A stretch of DNA of 64,000 nucleotides, taken from positions 248,001 through 312,000 of the forward strand of contig NZ_LZDD01000002.1 in NCBI RefSeq assembly GCF_001885095.1, read 5' to 3'. The notes under the pieces are model-generated. The model saw only the letters and a program-made list of their open reading frames with translations. It ran no database searches and was not told the origin of the DNA. Source of the stretch: Streptococcus bovimastitidis (GTDB lineage Bacteria; Bacillota; Bacilli; Lactobacillales; Streptococcaceae). This document shows, in pieces, positions 46,452 to 56,223 of the stretch (positions are counted from its first letter, which is position 1; the number at the start of each line of letters is the position of its first letter). The position numbers and the translations under genes are program-made.

Positions 46452-47324
46452 CTACTTTCTTTTAATTACTTTTTTAAAGGTTTCACGACGATTTTCAATT
46501 TCACTAAGAAATTGTAAGAAATTATCATAACGTACTTGCCAAATATCACCCGATTCAACCGCTGCTTTTACAGCACACTGCGGTTCATGGCGATGACTAC
46601 AAGAACGGAATTTACAATGATGACTAAAATGTCTAATCTCTGGGAAAGCTTCACTCAAGTCTTCCGCATTGTCAATAGCGTAGTCTAAGTTGGAGAATCC
46701 TGGCGTATCAGCAATTTTTCCACCATTTACATCATAGAAACTGACAGCACGCGTGGTATGGCGTCCGCGTCCCAAACTATCTGAAATAGCTGCCGTCTCC
46801 AAGCCTAGTTCTGGTGAAATTTTATTGAGTAAGGTCGATTTACCAACCCCTGTTTGCCCCATGAAAACAGTAATTTTACCAGTCAAATGAGGTAACAAAT
46901 CTTCCAAGGACAAGGCAAAATCATAGCCAATATCATGATATTTTTGAGCAATAGCCTCAATCTCAGACATGTCATTAAGCAAATCAAGTTTTGAAATATA
47001 AACAATTGGCTTAATCGATTTGTTTTCCAGCAATACTAAAAAGCGATCTAATAGATTACTATTAAAATCTGGTTCTTTAGCCGACATGACTATGACAGCT
47101 TGGTCAATATTGACAATTGGTGGTCTAACCAATTCATTTTTACGCTCTTGAATTGCTAGAATGTAACCTTCTGAATTATCTTCAGCAGAAAATTCCACAA
47201 AATCACCAACATAAGGGACTTGCCCTTTTTTCCTAAAATTTCCACGCGCTCGTGTTTGAAATACTTTTCCATCTGACTCAACATAATAAAAGCCAGCTAA
47301 GGATTTAACAATTCTACCTTGCAA
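46452..47324 (-). CDS. rsgA: Ribosome small-subunit GTPase RsgA
   Basis: 290 residues. OB fold (1-65), then circularly permuted GTPase motifs in the order G4 SKLD, G1 [13 protein letters not shown]3 DTPGFS. A C-terminal zinc knuckle follows ([14 protein letters not shown]). Checks the late 30S particle near the decoding site. First gene of its operon and divergent from the MFS gene at 47578. Confidence 0.97.
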   Translation of the reverse strand: MQGRIVKSLAGFYYVESDGKVFQTRARGNFRKKGQVPYVGDFVEFSAEDNSEGYILAIQERKNELVRPPIVNIDQAVIVMSAKEPDFNSNLLDRFLVLLENKSIKPIVYISKLDLLNDMSEIEAIAQKYHDIGYDFALSLEDLLPHLTGKITVFMGQTGVGKSTLLNKISPELGLETAAISDSLGRGRHTTRAVSFYDVNGGKIADTPGFSNLDYAIDNAEDLSEAFPEIRHFSHHCKFRSCSHRHEPQCAVKAAVESGDIWQVRYDNFLQFLSEIENRRETFKKVIKRK

Positions 47325-47577
47325 ATGAACTCCTCTTAACTATAATAACAATAAGTTCATTATAGCAAAAATAAGGACTTAAAGCAGTAGATTTACATTT
47401 TTGTCAAGTTGAGTAATTCAAAAATGTCTGAGTCTTATTTTTTTATTACAAATTAGTGCAAAATCCTTGCAGGAGATTTTTTCTTGTGGTATAGTTCTCA
47501 GGGTAACTATTTGAATTTCTGAAAATATAATGTATTTCATTCATTTACAAAATCACCACTTACAAAAGGAGAGAACT

Positions 47578-49077
47578 ATGTCAACAGATTACAACGTTGA
47601 TATCCATGGCAAACACTTTAATAGAACAGCAATGGTCATTCTATTATTGGTCGCAACCTTTGCCGGGATTTTAAATCAAACCAGTCTTGGAACTGCTATT
47701 CCTACACTTATGGATAGTTTTAACATCAACCTAGCAACAGCTCAACAAGCAACAACCTGGTTCTTATTAGCAAACGGAATTATGATTCCCGTATCTGCTT
47801 ACCTAGCAACTCGCTTTTCAACAAAATTACTTTATGTATTTGCTTATGCTACTTTGGTTATTGGATTATTGATAACTGCCCTTGCCCCGACATCGAACTG
47901 GTCTCTTTTCCTTGTTGGACGTATTGTTCAAGCTATCGCCGTAGGTATCACAATGCCACTAATGCAAGTGGTTATGGTTAATATTTATCCCCCAGAACAA
48001 CGGGGAGCAGCCATGGGACTTAGTGGACTAGTCGTCGGACTTGGCCCTGCCATCGGCCCAACATTTGCTGGCTGGCTCTTAAAACACGACATCATTATCT
48101 TAGGACACAATTTAGCTTGGAGAGCAATCTTTGTTTTACCGCTCATCATATTGGCTATTTCTTTCCTCTTATCACCATTTTTAATTAAAGATGTCATCCC
48201 AAACAAAAAAATGACCTTAGATGTCCCTTCCTTCATCTTTTCAATTATTGGTTTTGGCCTTTTCCTTTGGGGATTTACCAATGTAGCTAGCGACGGTTGG
48301 GACGATATCAAAACAGTTATCACACCAATCCTCGTGGGCGTGATTTTCATCACAATCTTTATTCACCGTCAATTAATTTTGGACCAACCCTTCCTTGATA
48401 TTCGTGTCTTCAAAGTAAAACAATTCTCCATGACGACCCTTGCTATTGCACTGTCAATGATGGCTATGATGGGGGTTGAGATGATGCTTCCGCTTTACTT
48501 ACAAAATGTCCATGGCCTTTCAGCCCTTGATTCAGGGCTTGTCCTATTACCCGGAGCCCTAATGATGGGACTTGTCAGTCCAATCGCAGGTAGTATTTAC
48601 GATAAAGTTGGTGCTCGCCGCTTAGCCCTAATCGGATTCACAATTTTGGGCATCGGTACTATTCCTTTCATTTTCCTTACAGGAACTACTCCAGACCACT
48701 ACATTACGCTTTTATATGCAGTTCGTATGTTCGGTATTGCTATGATTATGATGCCTTTAACGGCATCAGCGATGAGTGCCTTACCACCGCATGAAGCTGC
48801 TCATGGTACAGCTTCAAATAATACAGCTCGACAAATCGCATCTGCTATAGTCGTTGCCCTCTTATCAAGTGTGACACAAAACGTCATCAATAACAATAAA
48901 CCTTCAAAACTCTTACAAGACCAAAACCCACTCGAATACGCCGCTAAGATGCTTGATGCTAGCCTTAAAGGCTTCCATGTCTCATTTGCCATCGGCCTTT
49001 CCTTCGCTGTAATTGGTTTTGTTGTCTCCCTTTTCCTTCGCAAAGGAAAAGTTATTGAAGTAGAAAAGGAGCTCTAA
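47578..49077 (+). CDS. DHA2-type multidrug MFS transporter
   Basis: 499 residues from MSTDYNVDIHGK at 47578 with GGAGAG upstream; the 48 earlier bases are leader. Fourteen predicted membrane helices, as in the EmrB/QacA (DHA2) family. Motif A-like YLATRFSTKLL after TM2 and motif C GLVVGLGPAIGPTFAGWLL in TM5 mark it as a drug:H+ antiporter. Followed one base later by a DUF4811 gene, a conserved pair in lactic acid bacteria. The pair interrupts the rsmA-rsgA order and is on the opposite strand. No local regulator gene. Confidence 0.88.
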   Translation: MSTDYNVDIHGKHFNRTAMVILLLVATFAGILNQTSLGTAIPTLMDSFNINLATAQQATTWFLLANGIMIPVSAYLATRFSTKLLYVFAYATLVIGLLITALAPTSNWSLFLVGRIVQAIAVGITMPLMQVVMVNIYPPEQRGAAMGLSGLVVGLGPAIGPTFAGWLLKHDIIILGHNLAWRAIFVLPLIILAISFLLSPFLIKDVIPNKKMTLDVPSFIFSIIGFGLFLWGFTNVASDGWDDIKTVITPILVGVIFITIFIHRQLILDQPFLDIRVFKVKQFSMTTLAIALSMMAMMGVEMMLPLYLQNVHGLSALDSGLVLLPGALMMGLVSPIAGSIYDKVGARRLALIGFTILGIGTIPFIFLTGTTPDHYITLLYAVRMFGIAMIMMPLTASAMSALPPHEAAHGTASNNTARQIASAIVVALLSSVTQNVINNNKPSKLLQDQNPLEYAAKMLDASLKGFHVSFAIGLSFAVIGFVVSLFLRKGKVIEVEKEL

Positions 49078-49078
49078 G

Positions 49079-49795
49079 ATGATCTTATTCCTTATCATTT
49101 TATCAACAATCCTATCCTTCGCGACTTGGATGTATATCCAAAAAGCAGGGCTTCGATACCTATTAGGTAGTTTGTCATTAGTCACTCTTTTAGCTAGCAC
49201 TCTTCTTTTAACCAACCATTTTGTCAACCATAGTGGTATGAAAGTAGAAACAAAAACAGAAGAAAAAACGATCTACACAGCCGGTGACCCTAAAGCCACT
49301 TTCGGACTTCTGATTAATCAAAAAATTGGTAGCAAGTCTGACCATCATGTTTTGGTCTTTAGAGACAGCAAAGGCCAAAAAGAAGCCAAGGCTCACTTCG
49401 TTCCAAATAAGAAAAAAATCAACCAAGCCATTAAAAAGACAGCAAACTATAAATTAGCTGACACTGACAAAGCTATTCTTAAAACAAGAACCAAACGATA
49501 CATTTGGGCTTCTGATTTGGATAAACTCATATACGGTTTTGGGGGTGAAAATCATGAACTCATTTCTGAAAAATCACAAGTCATTGTTCCAAAAGATTCT
49601 TGGTTAGCCCTAACACCAAAACAAGCTAAAAGATTAACTAAATTAGCACCTCAGCTTAAAGTAAAACAAGAAAAAGCCATGAAAGCTAACCCCAAAATGG
49701 CTATGCAGATGCAAGCATTAGCCAAAAAAGATCCAAAAGCCTTCACCAGAATGCAAATAGAGCAATTGAAAAAAGCTTTAGGAATGACAGAATAG
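49079..49795 (+). CDS. DUF4811 family membrane protein
   Basis: 238 residues. Two N-terminal membrane helices (LFLIILSTILSFATWMYI and YLLGSLSLVTLLASTLLL), then an extracellular or cytosolic soluble domain rich in lysine, ending with a Met/Lys/Gln-rich helical tail (NPKMAMQMQALAKKDPKA). DUF4811 proteins are encoded beside MFS drug exporters and are presumed accessory. Starts one base after the transporter stop. Confidence 0.85.
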   Translation: MILFLIILSTILSFATWMYIQKAGLRYLLGSLSLVTLLASTLLLTNHFVNHSGMKVETKTEEKTIYTAGDPKATFGLLINQKIGSKSDHHVLVFRDSKGQKEAKAHFVPNKKKINQAIKKTANYKLADTDKAILKTRTKRYIWASDLDKLIYGFGGENHELISEKSQVIVPKDSWLALTPKQAKRLTKLAPQLKVKQEKAMKANPKMAMQMQALAKKDPKAFTRMQIEQLKKALGMTE

Positions 49796-49826
49796 TTTTA
49801 TCGTTTTTAGATTCACAAACATTCAA

Positions 49827-49862
49827 AAAGACCATAACTTTATTTGTTATGGTCTTTTAATC
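49827..49862. terminator. Bidirectional terminator between DUF4811 gene and rsmA
   Basis: AAAAGACCATAAC / GTTATGGTCTTTT inverted repeat with T-runs both ways. Confidence 0.85.
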
Positions 49863-49863
49863 G

Positions 49864-50736
49864 TTAAAATCCAACTTCTTTTAAAGCGTCAGCTAATTTC
49901 CCAAATTCAGGTATCGTTAGGGCTTCACCACGAACGCTTGCTTTAATATCGGCTAACTCCAAAGCCTTTTCCAATTTTGCTTTGACTTCTTCAGTTTTAC
50001 CAAAGTGACTGGTTAAATTGTTCCAAAGAGTCTTACGACGATGGACAAAGCCCATTTTAGCTACTCGGAAGAAGAAATCCTCATCTTGAACCTTAATTAA
50101 GGGTTCAACACGGCGTTCCATTTTCAAGATCGCCGAATCCACATTTGGTGCTGGAACAAAGACTGTTCTTGGAACAATAAAGGCAACTTTTGCAGCCATA
50201 TAATATTGAACGGCAATTGATAAGCTACCATAAGCCTTGGTGTTAGGTTCAGCAGATATGCGATCGGCCACTTCTCTTTGCATCATAACCACAAACTCTT
50301 GGAAAGGAATTTTGCTTTCAATCAAGTGCATGAGGATCGGGGTCGTGATGTAATAAGGTAGGTTCGCAACAACTTTAATAGGTAGTTCTGGATTTTTAAA
50401 AGCCTTAATTTGTGTTTGTAAGTCAGCCTTCAAAATATCTTGATTGATGACTTGCACATTATCAAAATCTCTTAAGGTATCCGCTAAAATTGGCACCAAA
50501 CGATCATCGATTTCAAAAGCCATAACTTCTGCTGCATTCTCAGCTAGAAACTCAGTTAGCGCTCCAATACCAGGTCCAATTTCAATAACATTAACATGCT
50601 TGTCAATCTTTGCCGTATCTACAATCTTTTGCAAGATATTGGTATCCGTCAAAAAGTTTTGACCAAAGGATTTTTTAAAAGTGAAACCATGGCGTTCAAG
50701 GATAGCTCTAGTCACACTGTAATCAGCAATTCTCAT
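49864..50736 (-). CDS. rsmA: 16S rRNA dimethyladenosine transferase RsmA (KsgA)
   Basis: 290 residues. SAM motif [15 protein letters not shown], motif [13 protein letters not shown], and the KsgA-type C-terminus. Dimethylates A1518 and A1519 near the 3' end of 16S rRNA; loss gives kasugamycin resistance. Follows rnmV and tatD in the same direction, separated by about 130 bases with a terminator-like hairpin. Confidence 0.97.
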   Translation of the reverse strand: MRIADYSVTRAILERHGFTFKKSFGQNFLTDTNILQKIVDTAKIDKHVNVIEIGPGIGALTEFLAENAAEVMAFEIDDRLVPILADTLRDFDNVQVINQDILKADLQTQIKAFKNPELPIKVVANLPYYITTPILMHLIESKIPFQEFVVMMQREVADRISAEPNTKAYGSLSIAVQYYMAAKVAFIVPRTVFVPAPNVDSAILKMERRVEPLIKVQDEDFFFRVAKMGFVHRRKTLWNNLTSHFGKTEEVKAKLEKALELADIKASVRGEALTIPEFGKLADALKEVGF

Positions 50737-50837
50737 TTAATTTATATTCCTACTTTTTTCTTTTCTCTATTGTAGCATAATTTTTATATCTAATATTAGA
50801 TAGGGTTCATTTTGTCCAAATGCTAAATTACCACTAG

Positions 50838-50868
50838 AAAACTCACAAGCCAACCTTGTGAGTTTTTT
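50838..50868. terminator. Terminator after rnmV
   Basis: AAACTCACAAG / CTTGTGAGTTT hairpin with seven T on the plus strand; on the minus strand the tail is weaker, so some readthrough into rsmA is possible. Confidence 0.7.
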
Positions 50869-51438
50869 TTAATTATTGTAATCAGCCATGGCTTCTTCAA
50901 CTTGGGCTAAAGTAATGCCAAAAAGATCTAATCGTTTCAAAAGTTGTTTGCCATTACAGTAGCCAATGCGGAGTTGATCCCCCAAATATTCCCGTCTTTG
51001 TCGACTTTCTTGACCTAGGGTTAAACCCAGTCTCATTAAATCGGCACTTGTGATATCAAATTGGTTATCATCATCAAAAGCCTGGGTTACTTTTGATAAG
51101 GCTTTTTGCAAGTCATCAAAAGAGGCATGTTCAACGCCCAAGGAGCGGCCTTTGGACTTGGATCCTGGTACAGCCTCGTCACGGTTCAAAAAGGCATGGC
51201 GGACAGTCGGTACAGCTTGCATGATGATTTTTCGAATCCGTTCGCCATTGTAATCTGGATCCGTAAAGACAATAACACCACGCAAGTCTTGGAGCCTTTG
51301 GATCCGTTCTAAATCTTCCTCATTGATCGCTGAACCCTGCGTTTCGTAGGTATCGACATCATAAAAACGCCTTAGATTTGCCGTATCATCCTTACCCTCG
51401 ACCACAACCACTTCCTGAATTTTAATTCTATCTCTCAA
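50869..51438 (-). CDS. rnmV: Ribonuclease M5
   Basis: 189 residues. TOPRIM domain at the N-terminus: EVVVVEGKDDTANLRRF with the catalytic Glu, and IVFTDPDYNGERIRK with the D-x-D pair, then the M5 C-terminal domain. Cuts 5S rRNA precursors on a ribosomal-protein-L18-bound substrate. I prefer the TTG at 51438, nine bases after AAAAGGA; an ATG at 51459 lies further inside tatD and lacks a ribosome site. Overlaps the tatD end. Confidence 0.9.
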   Translation of the reverse strand: MRDRIKIQEVVVVEGKDDTANLRRFYDVDTYETQGSAINEEDLERIQRLQDLRGVIVFTDPDYNGERIRKIIMQAVPTVRHAFLNRDEAVPGSKSKGRSLGVEHASFDDLQKALSKVTQAFDDDNQFDITSADLMRLGLTLGQESRQRREYLGDQLRIGYCNGKQLLKRLDLFGITLAQVEEAMADYNN

Positions 51439-52204
51439 TTCTAAAAATCCTTTTCGCATTTTCTGTCGTTGCCGCAGCCACTTCCTCAACTGAAATACCC
51501 CGCAATTCCGCAATCTTATCAACCACATATCGGGTATAGGCTGTGCGATTCTCCCGACCACGCTTAGGAACAGGTGCTAAGTAAGGGGCATCGGTCTCTA
51601 CCAAAATTTTGTCTAGGGGTAATTGCTGAGCTGCTTCCTGAATGTCTAGTGCTTTTTTGAAAGTGACGACTCCTGAGAAAGAAATGGTCATGCCTAGCTC
51701 AATGAATTTGTTAGCCATTTCTAAGGAACCCGAGTAAGAATGCATGATTCCCCCACGAGGGCCTACACCGGCTTCTTTGATAACTTGATAAGTGTCGTCC
51801 AGAGCATCGCGGGTATGGACCACAAAAGGTAAATCGTAATCTTTAGACAGCTGAATCTGCTTTTTAAAAACCTCAATCTGTACTTCTTTTGGATCTTCCA
51901 TCCAATGATAGTCCAAACCAATTTCCCCTAGGGCAATCACTTTAGGGTCCTTTAAGTGTGAGACAAGCATCTCCTCAACGTCTTGGTTATAGGATCCGGC
52001 TTCTGTTGGATGCCAACCGATGGTGGCATAGATGTCAGGATAGTTATTAGCTAATAAAAGAGCCTCATCAATGGTTTCTTGATCAAAACCAACAACATTG
52101 TGGTAACCAACTCCCATTTCCTTAGAGAGAGCAAGTTCTTCTTCTATTTTTCCTTTGAAATTATCTACATTTAAGTGGGTATGTGTGTCAAAAATAGGGA
52201 TCAT
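51428..52204 (-). CDS. tatD: TatD family metal-dependent hydrolase
   Basis: 258 residues from MIPIFDTHTHLN at 52204 with AAAGGAAG upstream. Metal ligands in DTHTHLN, GEIGLDYHW, VVHTRDA, MHSYSG and VETDAPYLAP. TatD-type enzymes are 3'-5' DNases or D-tyrosyl-type deacylases of the amidohydrolase fold. The tatD-rnmV-rsmA order is conserved in Firmicutes. Confidence 0.94.
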   Translation of the reverse strand: MIPIFDTHTHLNVDNFKGKIEEELALSKEMGVGYHNVVGFDQETIDEALLLANNYPDIYATIGWHPTEAGSYNQDVEEMLVSHLKDPKVIALGEIGLDYHWMEDPKEVQIEVFKKQIQLSKDYDLPFVVHTRDALDDTYQVIKEAGVGPRGGIMHSYSGSLEMANKFIELGMTISFSGVVTFKKALDIQEAAQQLPLDKILVETDAPYLAPVPKRGRENRTAYTRYVVDKIAELRGISVEEVAAATTENAKRIFRIER

Positions 52205-52294
52205 TTGTCTTCCTTTAATCATGCTTTTGATTGACTCATTAGTGTTCCAATTCTCCCTATTATACCATAAAAAGGAATCCTTAATTGGATACCT

Positions 52295-52505
52295 TTATTC
52301 ATAAAATGATAAGAGGTGTAAAATCTCTAGGGCATGATGACTTTGACAAATCTGGTCGATCCGTTCTTGGGATTGACTCACATAACGAATGACTGAAAAA
52401 AGTTTTTTAAATTCCGCATTTTTCAAATATTCTTTACTAACAGAAATCATAATGACAATCCTAATAGCCTCATTATGCCAGTTCCCCTCCCTCCTTCGCC
52501 ATCTG
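52295..52505 (-). pseudogene. C-terminal fragment of a PTS EIIA-type domain
   Basis: A minus-strand frame ending at 52295 gives GNWHNEAIRIVIMISVSK and IRYVSQSQERIDQICQ, ending in LLSFYE. This resembles the last part of a PTS EIIA (fructose/mannitol type) domain, as in BglG/LicR-type activators. There is no upstream remainder and no start with a ribosome site, so it is a gene relic. Confidence 0.45.
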
Positions 52506-52578
52506 TTACAAGTATAAGCTTATCATCTCCTTAACAATATGCTATACTGATTGATAGGGCTTACAGGAGGAAAAGATT
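52506..52578 (+). promoter_or_regulatory. Promoter and leader of the RpiR-type gene
   Basis: TATGCTATACT (TATACT near 52541-52546) forms an extended -10. AGGAGGAAAAG follows as ribosome site. Confidence 0.5.
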
Positions 52579-53391
52579 ATGCGGCATAAACATCATTTCA
52601 TGAGCAAAATTGAGGAAGCCATTGAACAAATGACACCTTTAGAAAAAGAAATTGCGCGTTTTTTTATCGAATCAGATTTGAAAGATGATGATTTAGCATC
52701 TGCCAAAATCATCTCACGTCTACATATTTCAAACGCCGCTTTAACACGCTTTGCAAAAAAATGTGGCTTTTCAGGTTACCGTGCCTTTTCCTTTGAGTAC
52801 AGTAAAAGTGTACAAAAAAATGAGTCAAACGGTCAAAACTTTACCTTAGAACGGACAAAACGGGTTTTATTTGATTACGATTCCCTGATTGATAAAACAT
52901 ACGATCTCATTGATGAGGCTAAGTTGCAAGCTTTAGCTCAAAAAATTGATCAATCGGAACGGATCTATTTCTATGGCAAAGGAAGCTCTGCATTGGTTGC
53001 TCAAGAAATGAAACTTCGTTTTATGAGACTTGGTCTCATCTGCGATGCTTATTCTGACACCGACGGATTTACATGGGCCAATAGTTTAGTCAATGAAAAA
53101 TGTCTGGTTATCGCTTTTTCACTTTCAGGTAAAACGCAATCTGTTATCTCGGCCCTAGAGAAAGCTAGTCAAAAGGGAGCTCCAAGTATTTTACTCACAA
53201 CACATCCTAAACCTGCTTTCCCCAAAGAAATCGAAGTCATCAAAGTGGCTTCTACCCATAAACTCAATTACGGAAACCGCATTTCGCCACAATTCCCCCT
53301 GCTCATCATGATGGATATCATTTACGCCTATGTCTTAGCTATTGACAAAGCGAAAAAAGAAGAAATTTTTAAAGATACGATTATAAATTAA
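52579..53391 (+). CDS. RpiR family regulator, probable sialic-acid operon control
   Basis: 270 residues. N-terminal HTH_6 domain about 1-77 (LHISNAALTRFAKKCGFSGYRAF as recognition segment) and a SIS sugar-phosphate-binding domain about 105-240 (RIYFYGKGSSALVAQEM, LVIAFSLSGKTQSVI). In related bacteria RpiR proteins sense N-acetylmannosamine 6-phosphate or a similar sugar phosphate and control nan genes. It is convergent with the nan operon and shares its terminator. Control of that operon is inferred from position. Confidence 0.85.
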   Translation: MRHKHHFMSKIEEAIEQMTPLEKEIARFFIESDLKDDDLASAKIISRLHISNAALTRFAKKCGFSGYRAFSFEYSKSVQKNESNGQNFTLERTKRVLFDYDSLIDKTYDLIDEAKLQALAQKIDQSERIYFYGKGSSALVAQEMKLRFMRLGLICDAYSDTDGFTWANSLVNEKCLVIAFSLSGKTQSVISALEKASQKGAPSILLTTHPKPAFPKEIEVIKVASTHKLNYGNRISPQFPLLIMMDIIYAYVLAIDKAKKEEIFKDTIIN

Positions 53392-53392
53392 G

Positions 53393-53422
53393 AAAAGAAT
53401 CCTAAGGCATTAGGATTCTTTT
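53393..53422. terminator. Shared bidirectional terminator of rpiR and the nan operon
   Basis: AAAAGAATCCTAA-GGCA-TTAGGATTCTTTTT, perfect 13-bp stem. It overlaps the last codons of the esterase gene. Confidence 0.88.
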
Positions 53423-54390
53423 TCGGATGACATGATTGTAGAACCAATTAAAAAATCATAAATCAAATCATTGACACCAACATTTAAGGCCTCATGACCG
53501 TACTCAGGTAAAACATAATGATGTTTTTGGCCTTCTAATCTGTTAAATATTGCGTATTGCGTTGACGGAGGACAAACATCATCATCCATTCCAGTTACCA
53601 TTAACACGGGATTTTTAATCCGTTGTGCCATATTTTTGACATCAATATAGGATAAGATCTGAAAGATTTTTTCCTCCGTTAGGTGAAACGGATCTGTAAA
53701 TTTAAAATATCTAAATAATTCATCATAAGCTTCTGAATGATTACCAAGTTCAAGAACTCTTTCAAAGTCAGATAGAAAAGGATAAACCGTTACTGTCTTT
53801 TTGATAGAGGGATGAAGGGCTGCCGCTACTAAAGCAAGGGCACCACCTTGTGAAGCTCCTAAACTATAAAGCATATCTTCATCAACCATTGATAAAGAAG
53901 AAACAATTGATATCAGACGGTAAATGTCTAAATACACATGTTTATAGAATAAGTGTTCTCGTCCTTCACTAACTCCCCTAATGACCTGACCTTTGACGGT
54001 AATCCCTTTATATTGACCAGAATCGACTGAGTGACCTGCTTGGCCAGGAACATCCATGCATACGACAGCATAACCTGCTGCAATATATTTGAGATTTTCT
54101 GTCCAATCTGGACTTTGTCCTTGGTAGCCATGAAAGACAAAAATGACTGGAACAGGTTCATTGACATTAGGAAATAGGCATTTTGAATAAACAGTACCTT
54201 TTCCACTAGCTTCAAATGTCAGTTCAAAACAATTGACAAAAGATAAGCCAAAATCTTTTTCTTTCAATTGATAAGGAATAGATTCTTTAATCTTTTGAAG
54301 ATTGGAATTCCAAAAATCGTTAAAATCTTCTGGAACTTCCCTTTTCCCCCTGTATGCCTGTAAGTCTTTTTTTGCTAACGTTTCAATCAT
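53410..54390 (-). CDS. Acetylxylan-esterase / cephalosporin-C-deacetylase-like hydrolase
   Basis: 326 residues from MIETLAKKDL at 54390, sharing ATGA with the nanK stop and preceded by GGAGAG. Alpha/beta hydrolase of the AXE1 family: oxyanion region FHGYQGQSPDW, nucleophile elbow GASQGG, acid MDDDVCPP, and catalytic His in YGHEALN. In the nan operon it probably removes O-acetyl groups from sialic acid or its products so that they can be catabolised; this is an inference. No signal peptide, so it acts inside the cell. Confidence 0.85.
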   Translation of the reverse strand: MIETLAKKDLQAYRGKREVPEDFNDFWNSNLQKIKESIPYQLKEKDFGLSFVNCFELTFEASGKGTVYSKCLFPNVNEPVPVIFVFHGYQGQSPDWTENLKYIAAGYAVVCMDVPGQAGHSVDSGQYKGITVKGQVIRGVSEGREHLFYKHVYLDIYRLISIVSSLSMVDEDMLYSLGASQGGALALVAAALHPSIKKTVTVYPFLSDFERVLELGNHSEAYDELFRYFKFTDPFHLTEEKIFQILSYIDVKNMAQRIKNPVLMVTGMDDDVCPPSTQYAIFNRLEGQKHHYVLPEYGHEALNVGVNDLIYDFLIGSTIMSSEKES

Positions 54391-55286
54391 GCCAAAGTTC
54401 TCTCCTTTTGTTTTTGACAAAAATGGTAATAGGCCCCTAGCATACCAGCATCATTCTTATGTTGAGCAAAACGTACGTCTAAAACCTCGAATAGGCTTGA
54501 AACAAGATACTTTTTAAGAGCTTTTTTTATCAATGGTGCTAGGTAATCCTCTTGAGCCATAATGCCTCCACCTAAAACAATAAGATCTGGATTAGTGACA
54601 TAAGCCATATTAGCAAGCCCTTGACCAAGAAAATCTACCATTTGCTGAATTGCCGCAATACAGTGCTGATCTCCTTTTTTAGCCTCTTCAAAAATACGTC
54701 GTCCATTCCAACTTTCTTCAGACTCATTTTTTCTTTTAGCCACATCTTTTATTAAGGCCGTTGTAGAAGCCAAATCTTGGAAAGAACCTTTTCCAAGATG
54801 CATATAGCCGACTTCACAGGCCGAATTGCCAACACCAGAGAAAATGTGTTTATCGAGTAGCAAACATCCCCCTATCCCTGTACCAATTGTCAAACATAAA
54901 GCCACTTTACTATCTTTTGCATTTCCAGAAATTGCTTCCGCTAAACCAGCGCAATTAACATCATTTTCAATTTCACAAGGAATGTGGAAATAATCTTCAA
55001 TCTCACTTTTAAAGGATGTTCCAGCATAATTGGGAATTTGGGGACCTGAATAAAAAATTTCTCCCTTATCCGGGTCGACCATTCCCGCTGAAGAAATGGC
55101 TACTCCTGAAAGTGGATTTTTTTCCTGATATTGCTTGATCAAGTCTTTCACTTTTTCAAGAATTGCAGGTCCACCTTTATAAGCTTCTGTAGCCATTTCA
55201 TGCTTTTCAATAAAGGTACCAGTTTCCGTTAATAAACCATACTTTATAGCTGTTCCACCAATATCAATAGAGAGATAATAAGTCAT
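54387..55286 (-). CDS. nanK: ROK family kinase, probable N-acetylmannosamine kinase
   Basis: 299 residues from MTYYLSIDIGGTAIKYG at 55286, preceded by AGGAGG. ROK features: phosphate-1 DIGGT, LCLTIGTGIGGCLL and CEVGYMHLG. The usual C-x-C zinc motif after the histidine is absent, as in some streptococcal and clostridial NanK. Between nanA and the esterase, so phosphorylation of N-acetylmannosamine is the natural reading. The frame upstream of 55286 overlaps nanA and is not used. Confidence 0.88.
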   Translation of the reverse strand: MTYYLSIDIGGTAIKYGLLTETGTFIEKHEMATEAYKGGPAILEKVKDLIKQYQEKNPLSGVAISSAGMVDPDKGEIFYSGPQIPNYAGTSFKSEIEDYFHIPCEIENDVNCAGLAEAISGNAKDSKVALCLTIGTGIGGCLLLDKHIFSGVGNSACEVGYMHLGKGSFQDLASTTALIKDVAKRKNESEESWNGRRIFEEAKKGDQHCIAAIQQMVDFLGQGLANMAYVTNPDLIVLGGGIMAQEDYLAPLIKKALKKYLVSSLFEVLDVRFAQHKNDAGMLGAYYHFCQKQKERTLA

Positions 55287-55303
55287 ATCACTTCCTCCTG
55301 TCG

Positions 55304-56221
55304 TTAACAAAATGTTTCCTTTGTTTGCTGAATCAGTTTCGCCGCTTGAAGACAAATAGCTTTGTCCTCATCTCTCAAATTGCTTAAAGGAGAACGAACA
55401 CCTCCAATATCTAAGGAGTCATTGATACGAAGAACCTCTTTTATGACTGCATACATATGCCCATGAGCAGACACCAAGACTGTAATGATATCGTTAATAG
55501 CATATTGCAATTGTTTAGCTTTTTGCAAATCTTTCTCAGAAATGAGTTGATTTAACTTCAAGAAAAGTTCTGGCATGGCTCCGTATGTTCCACCAATTCC
55601 AGCCTCAGCTCCCATTAGGCGACCTGCTAAAAACTGTTCATCAGGGCCATTAAAGACAATATGATTTTCTCCTCCAATAGAACAAAATTGTTGAATATCT
55701 TGTACTGGCATGGAAGAATTTTTAACACCAATAACTCGTTCGTTTTTGAGCATTTCCTGATACAAACTTGCATTGAGTTCAGTTCCAGCTAATTGAGGAA
55801 TATTGTAAATAATGAAATCAGTATCTGGCGCAGAAGCTGAAATGGTCTGCCAATAGTCGGCTACTGCGTAATCAGGGAGTCGAAAATAAATTGGCGGAAT
55901 AGCTGCTATGGCATCTACACCCATTTCCTCTGAGTGTTGGGCTAGAAGAATACTATCTTTAGTATTGTTACAAGCCACATGGTTTATGATGGTTAACTTT
56001 CCTTTAGCTACCGACATCACATTTTCTAGAACTAAGATGCGATCTGCCACACTTTGATAAATACATTCTCCTGAAGAGCCGTTTAAGTATAAACCTTGAA
56101 CGCCTTTATCCATATAATAATGTGTCAAGGCCTGTACTCTTTCAGGGCTAATTTCTCCCTTCTCATCATAGCAAGCATAAAATGCTGGGATAATGCCTTT
56201 ATATTTCTCTAAATGTGTCAT
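55304..56221 (-). CDS. nanA: N-acetylneuraminate lyase
   Basis: 305 residues, DHDPS/NAL TIM barrel. GLYLNGSSGEC, FIIYNIPQLAG with the catalytic Tyr, and VIGVKNSS with the Schiff-base Lys. Splits Neu5Ac into N-acetylmannosamine and pyruvate. Two bases after the yhcH stop. Confidence 0.94.
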   Translation of the reverse strand: MTHLEKYKGIIPAFYACYDEKGEISPERVQALTHYYMDKGVQGLYLNGSSGECIYQSVADRILVLENVMSVAKGKLTIINHVACNNTKDSILLAQHSEEMGVDAIAAIPPIYFRLPDYAVADYWQTISASAPDTDFIIYNIPQLAGTELNASLYQEMLKNERVIGVKNSSMPVQDIQQFCSIGGENHIVFNGPDEQFLAGRLMGAEAGIGGTYGAMPELFLKLNQLISEKDLQKAKQLQYAINDIITVLVSAHGHMYAVIKEVLRINDSLDIGGVRSPLSNLRDEDKAICLQAAKLIQQTKETFC

Positions 56222-56223
56222 GA

